A stretch of 64,000 nucleotides of DNA. It comes from Bacillus pinisoli. GTDB lineage: Bacteria > Bacillota > Bacilli > Bacillales > SA4. This document shows, one piece after another, positions 17,559 to 26,887 of the stretch. Below the pieces are notes generated by a model that worked only from the letters and a program-made list of their open reading frames with translations, did not search any database and was not told the DNA's origin. The DNA lies in contig NZ_JAJQKI010000005.1 in NCBI RefSeq assembly GCF_023036475.1, positions 62,001 to 126,000 on the forward strand. The letters are read 5' to 3'. The translations under genes and the position numbers were made by a program. Within the stretch, counting starts at the first letter, position 1. Each line of letters starts with the position of its first letter.

Positions 17559-17590
17559 GAAAGAGTTAGGTTCATGAACCTAACTCTTTC
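17559..17590. terminator. 32-nt perfect palindrome, probable second terminator of the lipoprotein gene
   Basis: GAAAGAGTTAGGTTCA and its exact complement form a 16-bp arm, followed on the reverse strand by a T-rich tract. It lies behind the hairpin at 17625-17657, so the lipoprotein transcript meets two hairpins in series. Confidence 0.7.
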
Positions 17591-17624
17591 TATATACTCG
17601 TGGAACAATTACTGTGAAACAAGA

Positions 17625-17657
17625 AAATTCGGGTGGTGACAGGCACCACCCGAATTT
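17625..17657 (-). terminator. Terminator hairpin with GCCTGTC core, lipoprotein gene
   Basis: A perfect 14-bp stem (AAATTCGGGTGGTG and complement) around a 5-nt loop, starting 4 nt past the stop codon, then TTTTCTTGTTT on the reverse strand. The GGTGCCTGTCACC centre belongs to a dispersed hairpin family. Confidence 0.75.
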
Positions 17658-17660
17658 ATT

Positions 17661-18677
17661 TTAACGTAGTGAAACGACTTCTTCTGTCTCCGGGTAAAAA
17701 ATGTAAGTGTCATAAATAGAAACACGACCTGTATCCACTACTTTAGATACTTGATAGAGTAGCCCTCCATCTTCCTCGTATGCATAATGGATTTCGTATC
17801 CTTCTTCCCAGTCAGGTTCATCTCCTATTGTTTCTCTTACTCTCTGCTTACCCAATTCGATTAGGTCCTCATCAATAGCAAGCTCCTGTGACGCACCTGC
17901 ATAGACTTTGGACAAAGAATAAAAATCACCTTCGTAATCAGCTGATTCATTCGAAAAATAATCGGGATGAAGTATTAATCCTAGACCTGAGATATATGTT
18001 TTAGAGGGTCCAAACATTCCTGTTGCTTTATATACTTTTGAGATGGACACATTCTTAGAGAACATGTCGTTTTTCTCATTCAATAGTGTCTCGTCTACTT
18101 CTATATATGAAAAGAAATCTGGTTCTTGGTCCAAGCTGGTAATTTCATATGAGTTCCCGTATGAATCATCCCATTTACTCCCAACCTCTAATGGATATCT
18201 TATTAATAAAATTCGGTCTTTTTCTTTTACAGCCTCAATCCTGTTCTCTAAGTGCTCTCCATCCGTATACATTACTTGATAAAATCCATCTTCGTCTTCA
18301 TAGTAAAATTCGGTACTTTTTTCTCCATTTGGATCAGTAACTAGGATTTGCGTAAATCCATCTTCTTCAAATAAAACTTCTCTCACAATCTTCTCGTTCA
18401 GCCAGGTTCCTTCTGAACTGTATTTTTCATATACATAGGTGTAGCCTGTTCGAGGTGAGTAAACCTTTTCTATTACCGCTTGTTTTGTTTTCTTTTCTTC
18501 TCGTTCAAGTTCTTTTTTACCTACTGCATTTTCATTCTCTGTCTGATTAGATTTCTTAGATTCCTCACCTAAACTACTTGTATCAGATGTGTCAGTTTCC
18601 TTTTCATGAGTACCTGTACCACAAGCAGCGGTAAAAAATATAGATAAACCCATTAAAGCATATAAGATTTTTTTCAT
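17661..18677 (-). CDS. Lipoprotein of unknown function
   Basis: A 338-residue protein with a signal peptide ending in the lipobox TAAC (Cys near residue 19), followed by a Ser/Thr/Glu/Lys-rich linker (about 20-65) and an acidic, aromatic beta-rich domain (about 70-338; YTYVYEKYSSEGTW, REVLFEEDGFTQI, YPLEVGSKWDDSYGNSYEI, YISGLGLILHPDYF). No known domain was recognised. GAGAGGAGTG precedes the ATG. It is monocistronic, with its own double terminator. Confidence 0.75.
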   Translation of the reverse strand: MKKILYALMGLSIFFTAACGTGTHEKETDTSDTSSLGEESKKSNQTENENAVGKKELEREEKKTKQAVIEKVYSPRTGYTYVYEKYSSEGTWLNEKIVREVLFEEDGFTQILVTDPNGEKSTEFYYEDEDGFYQVMYTDGEHLENRIEAVKEKDRILLIRYPLEVGSKWDDSYGNSYEITSLDQEPDFFSYIEVDETLLNEKNDMFSKNVSISKVYKATGMFGPSKTYISGLGLILHPDYFSNESADYEGDFYSLSKVYAGASQELAIDEDLIELGKQRVRETIGDEPDWEEGYEIHYAYEEDGGLLYQVSKVVDTGRVSIYDTYIFYPETEEVVSLR

Positions 18678-18739
18678 TACCGTTCACTCCTCTCAACATT
18701 TTAACTCTATTAAAGACATAAATACGTTCAAATTAAATA

Positions 18740-18769
18740 GAAAGTCACTACATCTAAGTAATGACTTTC
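18740..18769 (-). terminator. Terminator of yfkAB
   Basis: GAAAGTCA/TGACTTTC stem on the reverse strand, followed by T-rich sequence. Confidence 0.65.
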
Positions 18770-18808
18770 ATTATCGTTAGTTATGACGCGGTTCCCAGCA
18801 TGGTGACT

Positions 18809-19915
18809 CTAAATAACAGACGTCCTACTCGTAAAATCAACACCCGGATAATACAAATTCTTCACGAGTATATTAGGACCTAAACACTTAACAGATGGAC
18901 AATGACAATTTAGAGATTTAGCAATGTCTGTCTGTTGCCATTTGTCATATGAATCTAGTAAACGGTCATTCTGGATATTACCTAATGGCGGGGTATCTCC
19001 GAAGTCGGTGACAATTACATCACCCGTGAACACATTAACATTTAATCTCGTGCGTCCGTCTGGGTCATTTCGTACGGTAACGTTTTTAGCATTTCTTAAT
19101 CGATGTAAGAAATCAATGTCTTCTTTATCTTGATTACAAGGATAAAAAGGCAACGTACCAAACAGCATCCACGTATCCTCATTTCGAGTTGTAAGTAAGC
19201 GATCAATACCCTCGCGTATCTCATTCAATGTTAAAGATTCTAGTGAACTCGCGTAGTCACTTGGGTACATAGGATGAACTTCGTGTCGCCCGCACTCCAT
19301 CTCATCGACAATTTGCTTATGAATCGACTCTAAATAAGGAAAGGTTCTCTTATTTAACATCGTTTCTGCAGATACCATGACCCCTGAACGAGATAATGCC
19401 TTGCTATTTTCTATCATTCTAGTAAATAGCCTTTCCCTTTGGACCAAGGACGGCTTTTTATCCATCTTTGCAAAGCCCACTTCCATAAAATCCTCAACTG
19501 TACCCCAGTTATGAGAAATATGTAATACATCTAAATAAGGTATTAGCTTCTCATATTTTTCAAGCTCGATTGTTAAATTGGAATTCATTTGCGTGTACAC
19601 ATCACGTTCATGTGCGTATTTTAACAAAGGCATGACATACTCTTTTACCGAGCTCTTTGACAGCATGGGTTCTCCACCTGTAATGCTGATACATCGCAGA
19701 TTCGGTATTTCATCTAGCCTTTTAAGAATCAAGTCTATTGGCAATCCTTTACTTTCCTTCGTTGTTAGCGTATATCCAACTGCACAATGCTCACAGCGCA
19801 TATTGCATAAGGTTGTTGTGGTAAACTCGACATTTGTTAATTGCAGAGCCCCTCTTTCTTCCAATTCAAGATAGCCTTCCCACGGGTCAAACATGGGTGT
19901 AATTTTCTTTTTCAT
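18809..19915 (-). CDS. yfkAB: Radical SAM/CxCxxxxC motif protein YfkAB
   Basis: A 368-residue radical SAM enzyme. The Cx3Cx2C cluster site is CNMRCEHC (near residue 40), followed by ISITGGEPM. The C-terminus carries the family-defining CxCxxxxC (CHCPSVKC), which probably binds an auxiliary cluster. It is close in length to B. subtilis YfkAB. The ATG at 19913-19915 has AAGGAAG upstream; the longer frame begins at a TTG without a site. The reaction is unknown. It is a single gene with a terminator at its 3' end. Confidence 0.88.
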   Translation of the reverse strand: MKKKITPMFDPWEGYLELEERGALQLTNVEFTTTTLCNMRCEHCAVGYTLTTKESKGLPIDLILKRLDEIPNLRCISITGGEPMLSKSSVKEYVMPLLKYAHERDVYTQMNSNLTIELEKYEKLIPYLDVLHISHNWGTVEDFMEVGFAKMDKKPSLVQRERLFTRMIENSKALSRSGVMVSAETMLNKRTFPYLESIHKQIVDEMECGRHEVHPMYPSDYASSLESLTLNEIREGIDRLLTTRNEDTWMLFGTLPFYPCNQDKEDIDFLHRLRNAKNVTVRNDPDGRTRLNVNVFTGDVIVTDFGDTPPLGNIQNDRLLDSYDKWQQTDIAKSLNCHCPSVKCLGPNILVKNLYYPGVDFTSRTSVI

Positions 19916-20015
19916 ATAAAACTTCCTTTTTTTGAATTTCAACCACCATTATACTATTCATCTATCAATATTTATACTCTAGAAAATGGCTATCCATATC
20001 CGAATAACAACAAAA

Positions 20016-20047
20016 AAGACAATATTAATAAAAATTAACATTGTCTT
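20016..20047 (-). terminator. Terminator of minJ
   Basis: AAGACAAT/ATTGTCTT stem on the reverse strand followed by TTTTTT, about 45 nt after the minJ stop. Confidence 0.7.
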
Positions 20048-20089
20048 CAACCTATATGTTCATAACGCAAGTAGTATTCCGAAAAAACA

Positions 20090-21280
20090 TCAACCTACCT
20101 GCTCTACCTTACCAACCTTCTCATCCTGTACAAACAACATCCCTAACTCATGATGTTCACCGTCGTATAGTGCACGTTGTACGAGGCGGAGCTCTCCGTT
20201 ATGGTCCACGACTTCTAGCTTAACGAAGGCTGCATTCTTTTGTAAGGCGTAGTAAAACTCTTCTACACTTTTTACTTGGCTTCCGTTCACTTTTGTAATG
20301 AATTCTCCTACTTGTAGAGCCATTTTTTCAGCTGGTGATTTAGGGATAATTCCGAGAATAACCAATCCTTGATCTCGTCTTGAAAAGTAATGGTGATCGT
20401 CATCTTGCACGCGCTGTTGAATCGTGAGAAGCTCTCTACCAATCATCGCTAATAACGCAACAGCAATGGACATCATAGGAAGCCAATACGTGGTGACGGC
20501 AAGGATCGCCATAAACATTCCTAAAGCCATAACTCGCTTACCTGTATAGACAATGGCTCCTTTTGGTAAACTTCCACGTGTCTTCTGGAAGAATCCAATT
20601 CCAAATGGCAACAGGCAGAGTGCAAAAGATTGCTGACCTACTGACAATAATGGCCACCAAGGGAACACAGATGTAACGGGTGCGCCAGGTAATAGGATAA
20701 AAACAGGTAGCATCCATAATAAATTAGATAGATGCGAACCGATCATTCTTCCCCGCTTACTTGTTTCAAGTCTAGGTGTACTAATCCGTGAACCATCTTT
20801 CATAATCAAGAACCCTTCAGCAATGAGAAGAAGCGCGAGCAATCCACTTAGCGTAGTAGGATGAATTATCTCAAGCTCCGCAATAAGTACATCTACTATA
20901 GCATGTCCTGTTTGCCACTCAGGAAGAATCATCGACAGTAAAATCACAAGTCCCATAACATAGGCAGGGGATAGTAACCGTAGACGGAATGTTAATCCGA
21001 GCACTAGTGTAACAGCGGCAATCAGGACCACTCCACCGACTGGAAGAACAAACCCAACACCAATCGTCAAAAGCGAGATGACTAATCCAGCAAATAACCC
21101 GGCTGTTAGCATGAGCTTCGTTTCACTAATCGTATCAAAAATACGTACATGAAAAAAACTACGTTCCTTTTTCACCCGTCGATACCCCATTACCACTGTA
21201 AGCAAAAGAAAGAAGTAAAATAAGGGATGTACGAAAAATACACCAATCCCCTTCAAAATATCCACCAACCAGTTTTCCAC
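20090..21280 (-). CDS. minJ: MinJ, PDZ-domain topology factor of the Min system
   Basis: MinJ bridges DivIVA and MinD at the poles and division sites. The protein has about eight membrane helices (about residues 10-290) and a C-terminal PDZ domain (LVILGIIPKSPAEKMALQVGEFITKVNG). The N-terminus ENWLVDILKGIGVFFVHPLF matches the start of B. subtilis MinJ when a GTG (21278-21280) is used; that GTG has AAGGTGG 8 nt upstream, whereas the ATG at 21301 has a weak site. It lies downstream of ctpB, as in B. subtilis, but a 0.5-kb spacer with repeat elements separates the two. Confidence 0.88.
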   Translation of the reverse strand: MENWLVDILKGIGVFFVHPLFYFFLLLTVVMGYRRVKKERSFFHVRIFDTISETKLMLTAGLFAGLVISLLTIGVGFVLPVGGVVLIAAVTLVLGLTFRLRLLSPAYVMGLVILLSMILPEWQTGHAIVDVLIAELEIIHPTTLSGLLALLLIAEGFLIMKDGSRISTPRLETSKRGRMIGSHLSNLLWMLPVFILLPGAPVTSVFPWWPLLSVGQQSFALCLLPFGIGFFQKTRGSLPKGAIVYTGKRVMALGMFMAILAVTTYWLPMMSIAVALLAMIGRELLTIQQRVQDDDHHYFSRRDQGLVILGIIPKSPAEKMALQVGEFITKVNGSQVKSVEEFYYALQKNAAFVKLEVVDHNGELRLVQRALYDGEHHELGMLFVQDEKVGKVEQVG

Positions 21281-21373
21281 GTTTCCCACCACCTTGTCCA
21301 TTACCGACCTATATAATATTTTATTTTATCAAATTATTGACAAATAGTAATTGTTTTTTATTGCCATAAGACC

Positions 21374-21494
21374 AAAAGGCGCAAGCGCCCCGTTTAGCCC
21401 CGAAAAACAAATGTTCCTTTGACAAAGAAAAGGCGGTGTTTCCTTTTATTTGTCAAAGGGTTATTTGACTCGAGGGGCTGAGTGCTGGAGCCGG
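21374..21494. repeat. Structured intergenic repeat element
   Basis: About 120 bp with nested inverted repeats: GGCGC/GCGCC, an AGCCCC/GGGGCT pair (21396-21401 with 21474-21479), and an 18-bp near-perfect hairpin (21416-21433 with 21442-21459, one mismatch). It is GC-richer than its surroundings. Similar GGCGC...GAGGGGCTGAG...GGAGCC sequences recur between genes in many Bacillus genomes (from memory). Confidence 0.65.
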
Positions 21495-21709
21495 ATTAAT
21501 ATGCACAAGCCCCTTATGTTTTCCTATTAAAGAAGGCTGTTTTCGTATAGATTGTTATAAAAATCCCAAAAGCCGATTTTTACTTATTAGTATAAAATCT
21601 CTGCTTTAAATTTAGAGAGTTCCTCTTTTCTAAGCTTTAAAAAATCAGTGTAGTCATATTAAATATGGCGAAATTGCTAAAATTTAAGAATGAAAAGCAA
21701 CAAAGTTTT

Positions 21710-21724
21710 AGAAAAGAGCCTTAA
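21710..21724 (-). repeat. Dispersed motif TTAAGGCTCTTTTCT (copy 2 of 3)
   Basis: Exact 15-nt match in reverse orientation to 13181-13195, and 13 of 15 continuous with 29484-29498. All copies are intergenic. Confidence 0.5.
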
Positions 21725-21726
21725 AA

Positions 21727-21754
21727 AAAGTATACCCCGATTGAGGTATACTTT
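21727..21754 (-). terminator. Terminator of ctpB
   Basis: AAAGTATACC/GGTATACTTT, a 10-bp stem followed by TTTTTTT on the reverse strand. Confidence 0.85.
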
Positions 21755-21781
21755 CGACAATTTTCTATGAAAATCCTGCTA

Positions 21782-23236
21782 TTATTTGAATAAGACTTTT
21801 AAAGCTGTCTCTAACTGACGATCGTTTTCTGGTTCACGCACTTTTTCAACAAGTGTCTGTTGAAGCTTTCCTGCCGTCTCTTTAGAAATAACGCCCGTTT
21901 GCTCTAAGCCAACAGATTGTTGGAACGCCTTAACAGCTGTCTCTGTTTCCTTGCTGAAGTATCCGTCCTCACGACCTGGCTCAAATCCTAGTCCTTTTAA
22001 CATCACTTGAGCGTTCTTCACTTGCTCGTTATTCATATCAAATGTTAATTCTTTTTCAATCGAAATTGGATTTGCATAGAAATACGATGGTTGATCAACT
22101 GGAATCGTTGGCTCAATTCCTGTTTCATGAATCCAGTTTCCATCAGACGTTAACCATTTGAAGTAGGTCAGCTTAATATTACTTCCATCCCCCATTGGTA
22201 CCGCTTGTTGAACTGTTCCCTTACCAAACGTCTTCTTACCAACGAGTTCATAGCCTCCCGCTTCCTTCATCGCGCCCGCCAAAATTTCTGAAGCAGATGC
22301 ACTACCTTCATCAATTAAGACCGAAATTGGATAAGGTTTCTTTTCAGTAATAGAAGAGAAATAACGCTCTTTTTCACCATTTCGTTGTTCAATTTGAACG
22401 TAAGGCTTATCTTTTGTGATGAACATCTTCAACATTTGTTCAACACTTTGTAAATAACCACCTGGGTTACCACGTACGTCAATAACTAGCCCTTCCATTC
22501 CTTTATCTTCAAGGTCTTCCACAGCCTTTTCAAAATCAGGAGCCGTGTCTTCACCGAAGGATGTTACTTCAATATAACCAATCTTTTTACCTTGAAACTC
22601 CTTCATTTCCGGATATACGGTTTCAAGTGGAATCTCGTCTCTAATCACATCTATTGAGATTACTTCCGTTGAGCCTGGACGAAGGATATCAAGCTTAACT
22701 GTCGTCCCTTTTTCACCACGGATTTTCAAAACCGCTTCATACAAGTCTAGGCCTTCAATACTCTCACCATCAACTTTAATGACTTGGTCATTCGGTTTTA
22801 AACCTGCTTTTTCAGCTGGTGAATCTTTAAACGGCGCCACAATCGTTACTTTACCATCCATCATACTAACTTCAGCACCAATTCCTTCAAAGGAGGATTC
22901 TAATGTTTGGTTGAACTGATCAGCTGTTTCCTTATCCATATAAACTGAATACGGATCCTTTAAAGTGCTAATCATCCCTTGGATGGCACCTTCAATCAGC
23001 TCAGTACTATCCACTTCTTCCACATAATTATCTGAGATCAAATCATAGGCTTGCTTTACTTTTTCAAGACCCGCAGCAGATGTAGCCTCACCTTGAACAC
23101 CTTCACTTGCTTCCTCTTTCCCCAGCTGGATGCTTGTTTGACTAGGCTGTCCAAACTGATCTAGGACAAAATAAGTGGCTCCACTGCCGACAATTAGAGA
23201 TATTGCCATCAATAATGCTGTAATTCGTTTATTCAT
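21782..23236 (-). CDS. ctpB: Carboxy-terminal processing protease CtpB
   Basis: A 484-residue S41 peptidase. A signal anchor (about 5-27) is followed by a PDZ domain (about 95-185: VTIVAPFKDSPAEKAGLKPNDQVIKV), the protease core with GNPGGYL, catalytic Ser in EGSASASEI and Lys in GKKTFGKGT, and a C-terminal peptidoglycan-binding domain (about 400-465). In B. subtilis CtpB cleaves SpoIVFA and SpoIVFB regulators across the forespore membranes and so times sigma-K activation. GAGGAGGAT precedes the ATG. minJ lies downstream as in B. subtilis; upstream, the usual ftsEX neighbourhood has been displaced by 9 kb of sensory genes. Confidence 0.93.
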   Translation of the reverse strand: MNKRITALLMAISLIVGSGATYFVLDQFGQPSQTSIQLGKEEASEGVQGEATSAAGLEKVKQAYDLISDNYVEEVDSTELIEGAIQGMISTLKDPYSVYMDKETADQFNQTLESSFEGIGAEVSMMDGKVTIVAPFKDSPAEKAGLKPNDQVIKVDGESIEGLDLYEAVLKIRGEKGTTVKLDILRPGSTEVISIDVIRDEIPLETVYPEMKEFQGKKIGYIEVTSFGEDTAPDFEKAVEDLEDKGMEGLVIDVRGNPGGYLQSVEQMLKMFITKDKPYVQIEQRNGEKERYFSSITEKKPYPISVLIDEGSASASEILAGAMKEAGGYELVGKKTFGKGTVQQAVPMGDGSNIKLTYFKWLTSDGNWIHETGIEPTIPVDQPSYFYANPISIEKELTFDMNNEQVKNAQVMLKGLGFEPGREDGYFSKETETAVKAFQQSVGLEQTGVISKETAGKLQQTLVEKVREPENDRQLETALKVLFK

Positions 23237-23294
23237 CTAAATCCTCCTCACCCATGATCCAAGATACACGTTATGTATTATTTTAAGCTTTTTA

Positions 23295-23355
23295 GAAAAA
23301 CTTGGCTAGCATCAAGTCATTTTGCTTAGAAAAAGCGAGCTAGCAGAAGTTTTTC
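23295..23355. repeat. Long imperfect inverted repeat in the ctpB leader
   Basis: GAAAAACTTGGCTAGC (23295-23310) is mirrored by GCTAGCAGAAGTTTTTC (23339-23355), enclosing a smaller hairpin (GCTTAGAAAAAGC). It lies 59-119 nt before the ctpB start. The remainder of 23237-23539 holds nothing else recognised. Confidence 0.55.
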
Positions 23356-23539
23356 CAAGCTAAACTTACATGTAGGCTGTCTATGTATAGATTATACAAG
23401 TATATGTAAAAAAGAGCTTTCTTGTAAAATTCACCTACTTCAGTATTCTTATGCAAAGCTTGTACTGAATATGAGTCTGTTATCAAAATTATGTCCGGAC
23501 TATGAAAATAGCACTGCCTCTACAGACAGTGCCAATCCA

Positions 23540-25465
23540 TTAGGATACGGTAAACTTTTGGATTTCGGTGTTCATTTCTCTTGCATGATTTTCTAGTTCA
23601 AAGGCTAGCTGATTAAGCTGTTCCATTGATGCCGTAGTCTCCTCAATTGAAGCAGATACTTGTTGTGTTCCTGCTGCCGTCTCTTGGCTAATGGATGATA
23701 ACTCGCTTGCATGGACGACTAGCGTGTCTTTATCCTTCACCATTTCTCCCATTGATTCCAAAATTGAAGCGACAAATGTTCGACTCGCTGAAATAGCTGC
23801 TGAAATAGAGGTAAAGGCATTCTCCGTTTCCGTCACCGCTTTTCCTTGTTGTTGCATAGAGTCATTCGTTTGAGTGATCAGGGTTACTGTTTTTCTCGTC
23901 TCAGTCTGCATCTTTTCTATTATAGTAGAAATATCTTTAAGAGACCCTTCCGTTTGTTCTGCTAGCTTTCGTACCTCTTCTGCTACAACGGCAAATCCCT
24001 TACCAGCTTCACCGGCACGTGCGGCTTCAATAGCTGCATTTAACGCAAGTAAATTCGTTTGAGAGGCAATCTTAGCAATACTCTTTACAATCTCACTAAT
24101 CGAGCTTGAATTTTCATCTAGTGAACGTACTGCATCTACCATCTCATTAGAACGCTTTGTCGTTTCATCAAATTGTTCCTTTAATAGTTGCACTCTCTTC
24201 ATTCCATCTACAGAAGAAAGCGTCATAGATTCCGAATTCACTCGGATTTCTTCTGCCTGTTCTTCAACTTGCTTCATTTTCTTAGCTAACGAAGAAATGG
24301 ATTCTTGATTTGCCTCAAATAACTCCGTTTGTTTTGACGCTCCACCTGCAATTTGCTCCATCGTCGTCGCAACCTCATTGGAAGCAGCCGTATTTTCTTC
24401 AGCCGATGCTACAAGGGTTTGAGAAGCATCTGTTACTTCAGTAGAGATCGAACGGACTCTACTAATTACACCGTTCATCTGATGAACCATGTTATTAAAA
24501 CTTTGCGACAGTTGCCCTATCTCATCTTGGCGATTGACAGATACTTGTAAAGCAAGATTTCCTTCTTCTACTTCCTTCATACTCGTTTGAAGGAGCTGAA
24601 TTGGCTTTGTGATTCGTCTTGAAAGAAGTAAAGAAATAATGGTTGCAATAACCATAATGACTATAAATGTGATCAAAATTGGGTATAAAATAGCCGTACC
24701 TTTCTTTGCTAGCTCTTCTTTATAAGCCGTTCCTGCAATTTCCCATCCAGTCTTTTCGTTTTCGACAAACGCCATTACTTTATCTTGACCCTCAAATTGA
24801 TACTCAATGACGCCATGATCACCTAATCTCTGAATCTCTTTATAATAATCCTCTTGTGTAAGATCCTCTCCGATATATGCTCTATTTGGATGCACTAAAT
24901 ATTTTCCTGATTTATCAATTAAAATAGCATAGCCCGTTTCGCCAATTTTCTCTTTATTGATTAAGTTAGCAAGCGTTTCAAGAGAAATATCAATAGACAT
25001 AACGCCTATAAGTGTCGAACCATTATAGACAGCTCGTGCCGCACTCACAATCGCTTCCTGTGTAGCAGTATCGATATAAGGCTCCGTCCATATAACCTGA
25101 TCTGGGTTATTCACAGCGTCTTGATACCATGGACGACTGGTAGGATCATAGTCTGCAGGTAGGTCAGTAGGAGGGTATAAAATCATATCTTTATTAGCAG
25201 TTCCTAAATAAACATTGGCAATAGATTCCTCAGCTTCTGCTGTCTCTCCGAAGCTCTTTAGTAAAATCTCTTCATTCCCCGTGTAATTTTGAACTTCTTC
25301 TTGATTAACAAACCGGTTGATTACATTCTCATGCTGAGTGAAAAATAAGTCAAACGTGCTATTCAAAGCGTACATTTGCTTTTGAACATTTGTCGTCAGC
25401 TCATCCGTTACAATAGAAACCGTTGAACGATATAAAACAAAAGATAAGACTAAAATGGCAACCAC
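23540..25465 (-). CDS. Methyl-accepting chemotaxis protein (dCache type), start disrupted
   Basis: A 641-codon open frame of a chemoreceptor: extracellular double-Cache sensor (about residues 20-250; [32 protein letters not shown]), second membrane helix (about 258-280), HAMP and an MCP signalling domain with the conserved hairpin tip ([19 protein letters not shown]). The frame opens at a GTG inside the first membrane helix and has no ribosome site. The missing N-terminus is encoded directly upstream in the same frame back to a stop, but the only start with a Shine-Dalgarno (TTG at 25546-25548) is one base out of frame, across an A5 tract. Function needs a frameshift, slippage or a sequence error. 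Confidence 0.85.
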   Translation of the reverse strand: MVAILVLSFVLYRSTVSIVTDELTTNVQKQMYALNSTFDLFFTQHENVINRFVNQEEVQNYTGNEEILLKSFGETAEAEESIANVYLGTANKDMILYPPTDLPADYDPTSRPWYQDAVNNPDQVIWTEPYIDTATQEAIVSAARAVYNGSTLIGVMSIDISLETLANLINKEKIGETGYAILIDKSGKYLVHPNRAYIGEDLTQEDYYKEIQRLGDHGVIEYQFEGQDKVMAFVENEKTGWEIAGTAYKEELAKKGTAILYPILITFIVIMVIATIISLLLSRRITKPIQLLQTSMKEVEEGNLALQVSVNRQDEIGQLSQSFNNMVHQMNGVISRVRSISTEVTDASQTLVASAEENTAASNEVATTMEQIAGGASKQTELFEANQESISSLAKKMKQVEEQAEEIRVNSESMTLSSVDGMKRVQLLKEQFDETTKRSNEMVDAVRSLDENSSSISEIVKSIAKIASQTNLLALNAAIEAARAGEAGKGFAVVAEEVRKLAEQTEGSLKDISTIIEKMQTETRKTVTLITQTNDSMQQQGKAVTETENAFTSISAAISASRTFVASILESMGEMVKDKDTLVVHASELSSISQETAAGTQQVSASIEETTASMEQLNQLAFELENHAREMNTEIQKFTVS

Positions 25466-25548
25466 AATTAATGATAAAAAAGGTACTAAAATCTGACGCT
25501 GTAATGTTCTTGTTATAAAGCTACCATTCTTTTCTCTTTCTTTTTCAA
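25466..25548 (-). other. Frameshifted N-terminal coding segment of the chemoreceptor
   Basis: TTG at 25546-25548 has GGGGGAGAG 6 nt upstream but reads only 11 codons to a stop. Adding one A to the A5 run at 25541-25545 would give [20 protein letters not shown] followed by LVPFLSLIV and the downstream frame, a normal cytoplasmic tail and first membrane helix. Confidence 0.7.
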
Positions 25549-25632
25549 GTATCTCTCCCCCTTTTTCCTAATTATCGCAAATTTCTACAAATTTTGACAC
25601 TATTTTTTATATGGAAAAAAACAACAAAAAAA

Positions 25633-25651
25633 GCAAGGAAAATTTCCCTGC
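25633..25651 (-). terminator. Terminator of the diguanylate cyclase gene
   Basis: GCAGGGAAA/TTTCCTTGC stem with one G-T pair on the reverse strand, followed by TTTTTTT, 2 nt after the stop codon. Confidence 0.8.
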
Positions 25652-25652
25652 C

Positions 25653-26747
25653 CTACACGGTAGTAGTCGCCATCATCACTCGATTTCGACCATTCTGCTT
25701 TGCTTTATAGAGTGCATCGTCTGCTTGTTGATATAAATAATCAGTGTCGCTTATATCGTCTGTCTGATCATGAACCGCAATTCCTGCTGAAACGGTCAAC
25801 TTTATTCTGTCCCGATTAGGTAATGTGAACCATCTGGATTCTGCCGTCATACGAATTCTTTCTGCAATCTCTTCTGCTTTTAAAAGCGAACAGCCTGGCA
25901 GCAAGACCGAAAATTCCTCCCCACCATTTCGAGAAACAATATCGCCATTTCTTGTTAATTGACTGAGGAGCAAGGCAAATTGTTTAATCACTTCATCTCC
26001 TGCAGGATGACCATGCGTATCATTAATCTGCTTAAAATAATCAATATCAAACAAACATATAGCGCAATTTTCATGATTGCTTTTAGCTTCTGCAAGCATG
26101 GAATTATAGTAACGATCAAAAGACCGAACATTATAAAGTCCTGTTAACGAATCACGCTCCGAATTTTCCTTATATAAATTAAAGAGTTCCGTATTTCGCC
26201 TAATATATAAAACAAAGTAAAACGTTAAGATACCACCTATAATCGTACTAATAATATGAAAAAAAGCATAATTCAATACCGCCTGATAATCCGTCACGAC
26301 AATATATAAGGCAACAGAAAAACAGAACTGACTAAAGAATAATAAAATCATCCACTTCTTCCAATTAGATGCTTTTACCTTATATGAAATGAGACTAGCC
26401 CCTATCGCTACAATAATCATCATACCTAATGACACAAAGGCAGAAAGGTTATAGCTAATGAAAAAACGTCCAATTGAGATAACAAACGCTGCAACAATAG
26501 TTGGTAAAAAGCCCCCAAAAAACGAAACAAGAATAACCGGAATATGTCTAAGGTCTAATATTGTATCAGCGTTCACCTGTATGCTGTAATGCATCAAGAT
26601 GATTCCTAGTAGTCCTGCAATTAATCCATCTAGCACTTTAATCAAAATGGGAGATTGAAAGGTCAAACGATTATTCTGAAATATTTGATGCCATATAAAC
26701 GTAAATGACATAAGAATCGCTATATTTACTATTAAGTCACTAATCAT
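25653..26747 (-). CDS. Membrane diguanylate cyclase (5TMR-type sensor, GGEEF)
   Basis: A 364-residue protein with about six membrane helices (about 5-185) of the 5TM-5TMR/LytS kind (HIPVILVSFFGGFLPTIVAAF) and a C-terminal GGDEF domain. The active site is GGEEF (SRNGGEEF, near residue 275), preceded by five residues and an RxxD inhibitory site (RNGD), so it should make c-di-GMP with product inhibition. Substrate-binding D and N residues (DIDYFKQINDTHGH) are intact. The ribosome site is weak and distant. It is divergent from the GbsR-type regulator and ends at a terminator. Confidence 0.92.
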   Translation of the reverse strand: MISDLIVNIAILMSFTFIWHQIFQNNRLTFQSPILIKVLDGLIAGLLGIILMHYSIQVNADTILDLRHIPVILVSFFGGFLPTIVAAFVISIGRFFISYNLSAFVSLGMMIIVAIGASLISYKVKASNWKKWMILLFFSQFCFSVALYIVVTDYQAVLNYAFFHIISTIIGGILTFYFVLYIRRNTELFNLYKENSERDSLTGLYNVRSFDRYYNSMLAEAKSNHENCAICLFDIDYFKQINDTHGHPAGDEVIKQFALLLSQLTRNGDIVSRNGGEEFSVLLPGCSLLKAEEIAERIRMTAESRWFTLPNRDRIKLTVSAGIAVHDQTDDISDTDYLYQQADDALYKAKQNGRNRVMMATTTV

Positions 26748-26835
26748 CTTAAAACCAGATCCTTTTGCTTATTCATTTCTAGAAGATTGTATCATAAAAA
26801 GTATGGTAGGAGGAGAAAGCTAAGTAGGATTACAA

Positions 26836-26880
26836 TTAACTTCCTTATTTCATTAAATATATACTACACTCTCAGGAGGA
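26836..26880 (+). promoter_or_regulatory. Promoter and ribosome site of the GbsR-type gene
   Basis: TTAACT followed about 18 nt later by TATACT resembles a sigma-A promoter; AGGAGGAG lies 7 nt before the ATG at 26888. The assignment is by eye. Confidence 0.4.
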
Positions 26881-26887
26881 GTTATAA

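Noticed and set aside
21753..21759. Exact Spo0A box TTCGACA in the ctpB terminator area
   Set aside because: It is about 470 bp from the minJ start and adjacent to a terminator; no promoter could be assigned.
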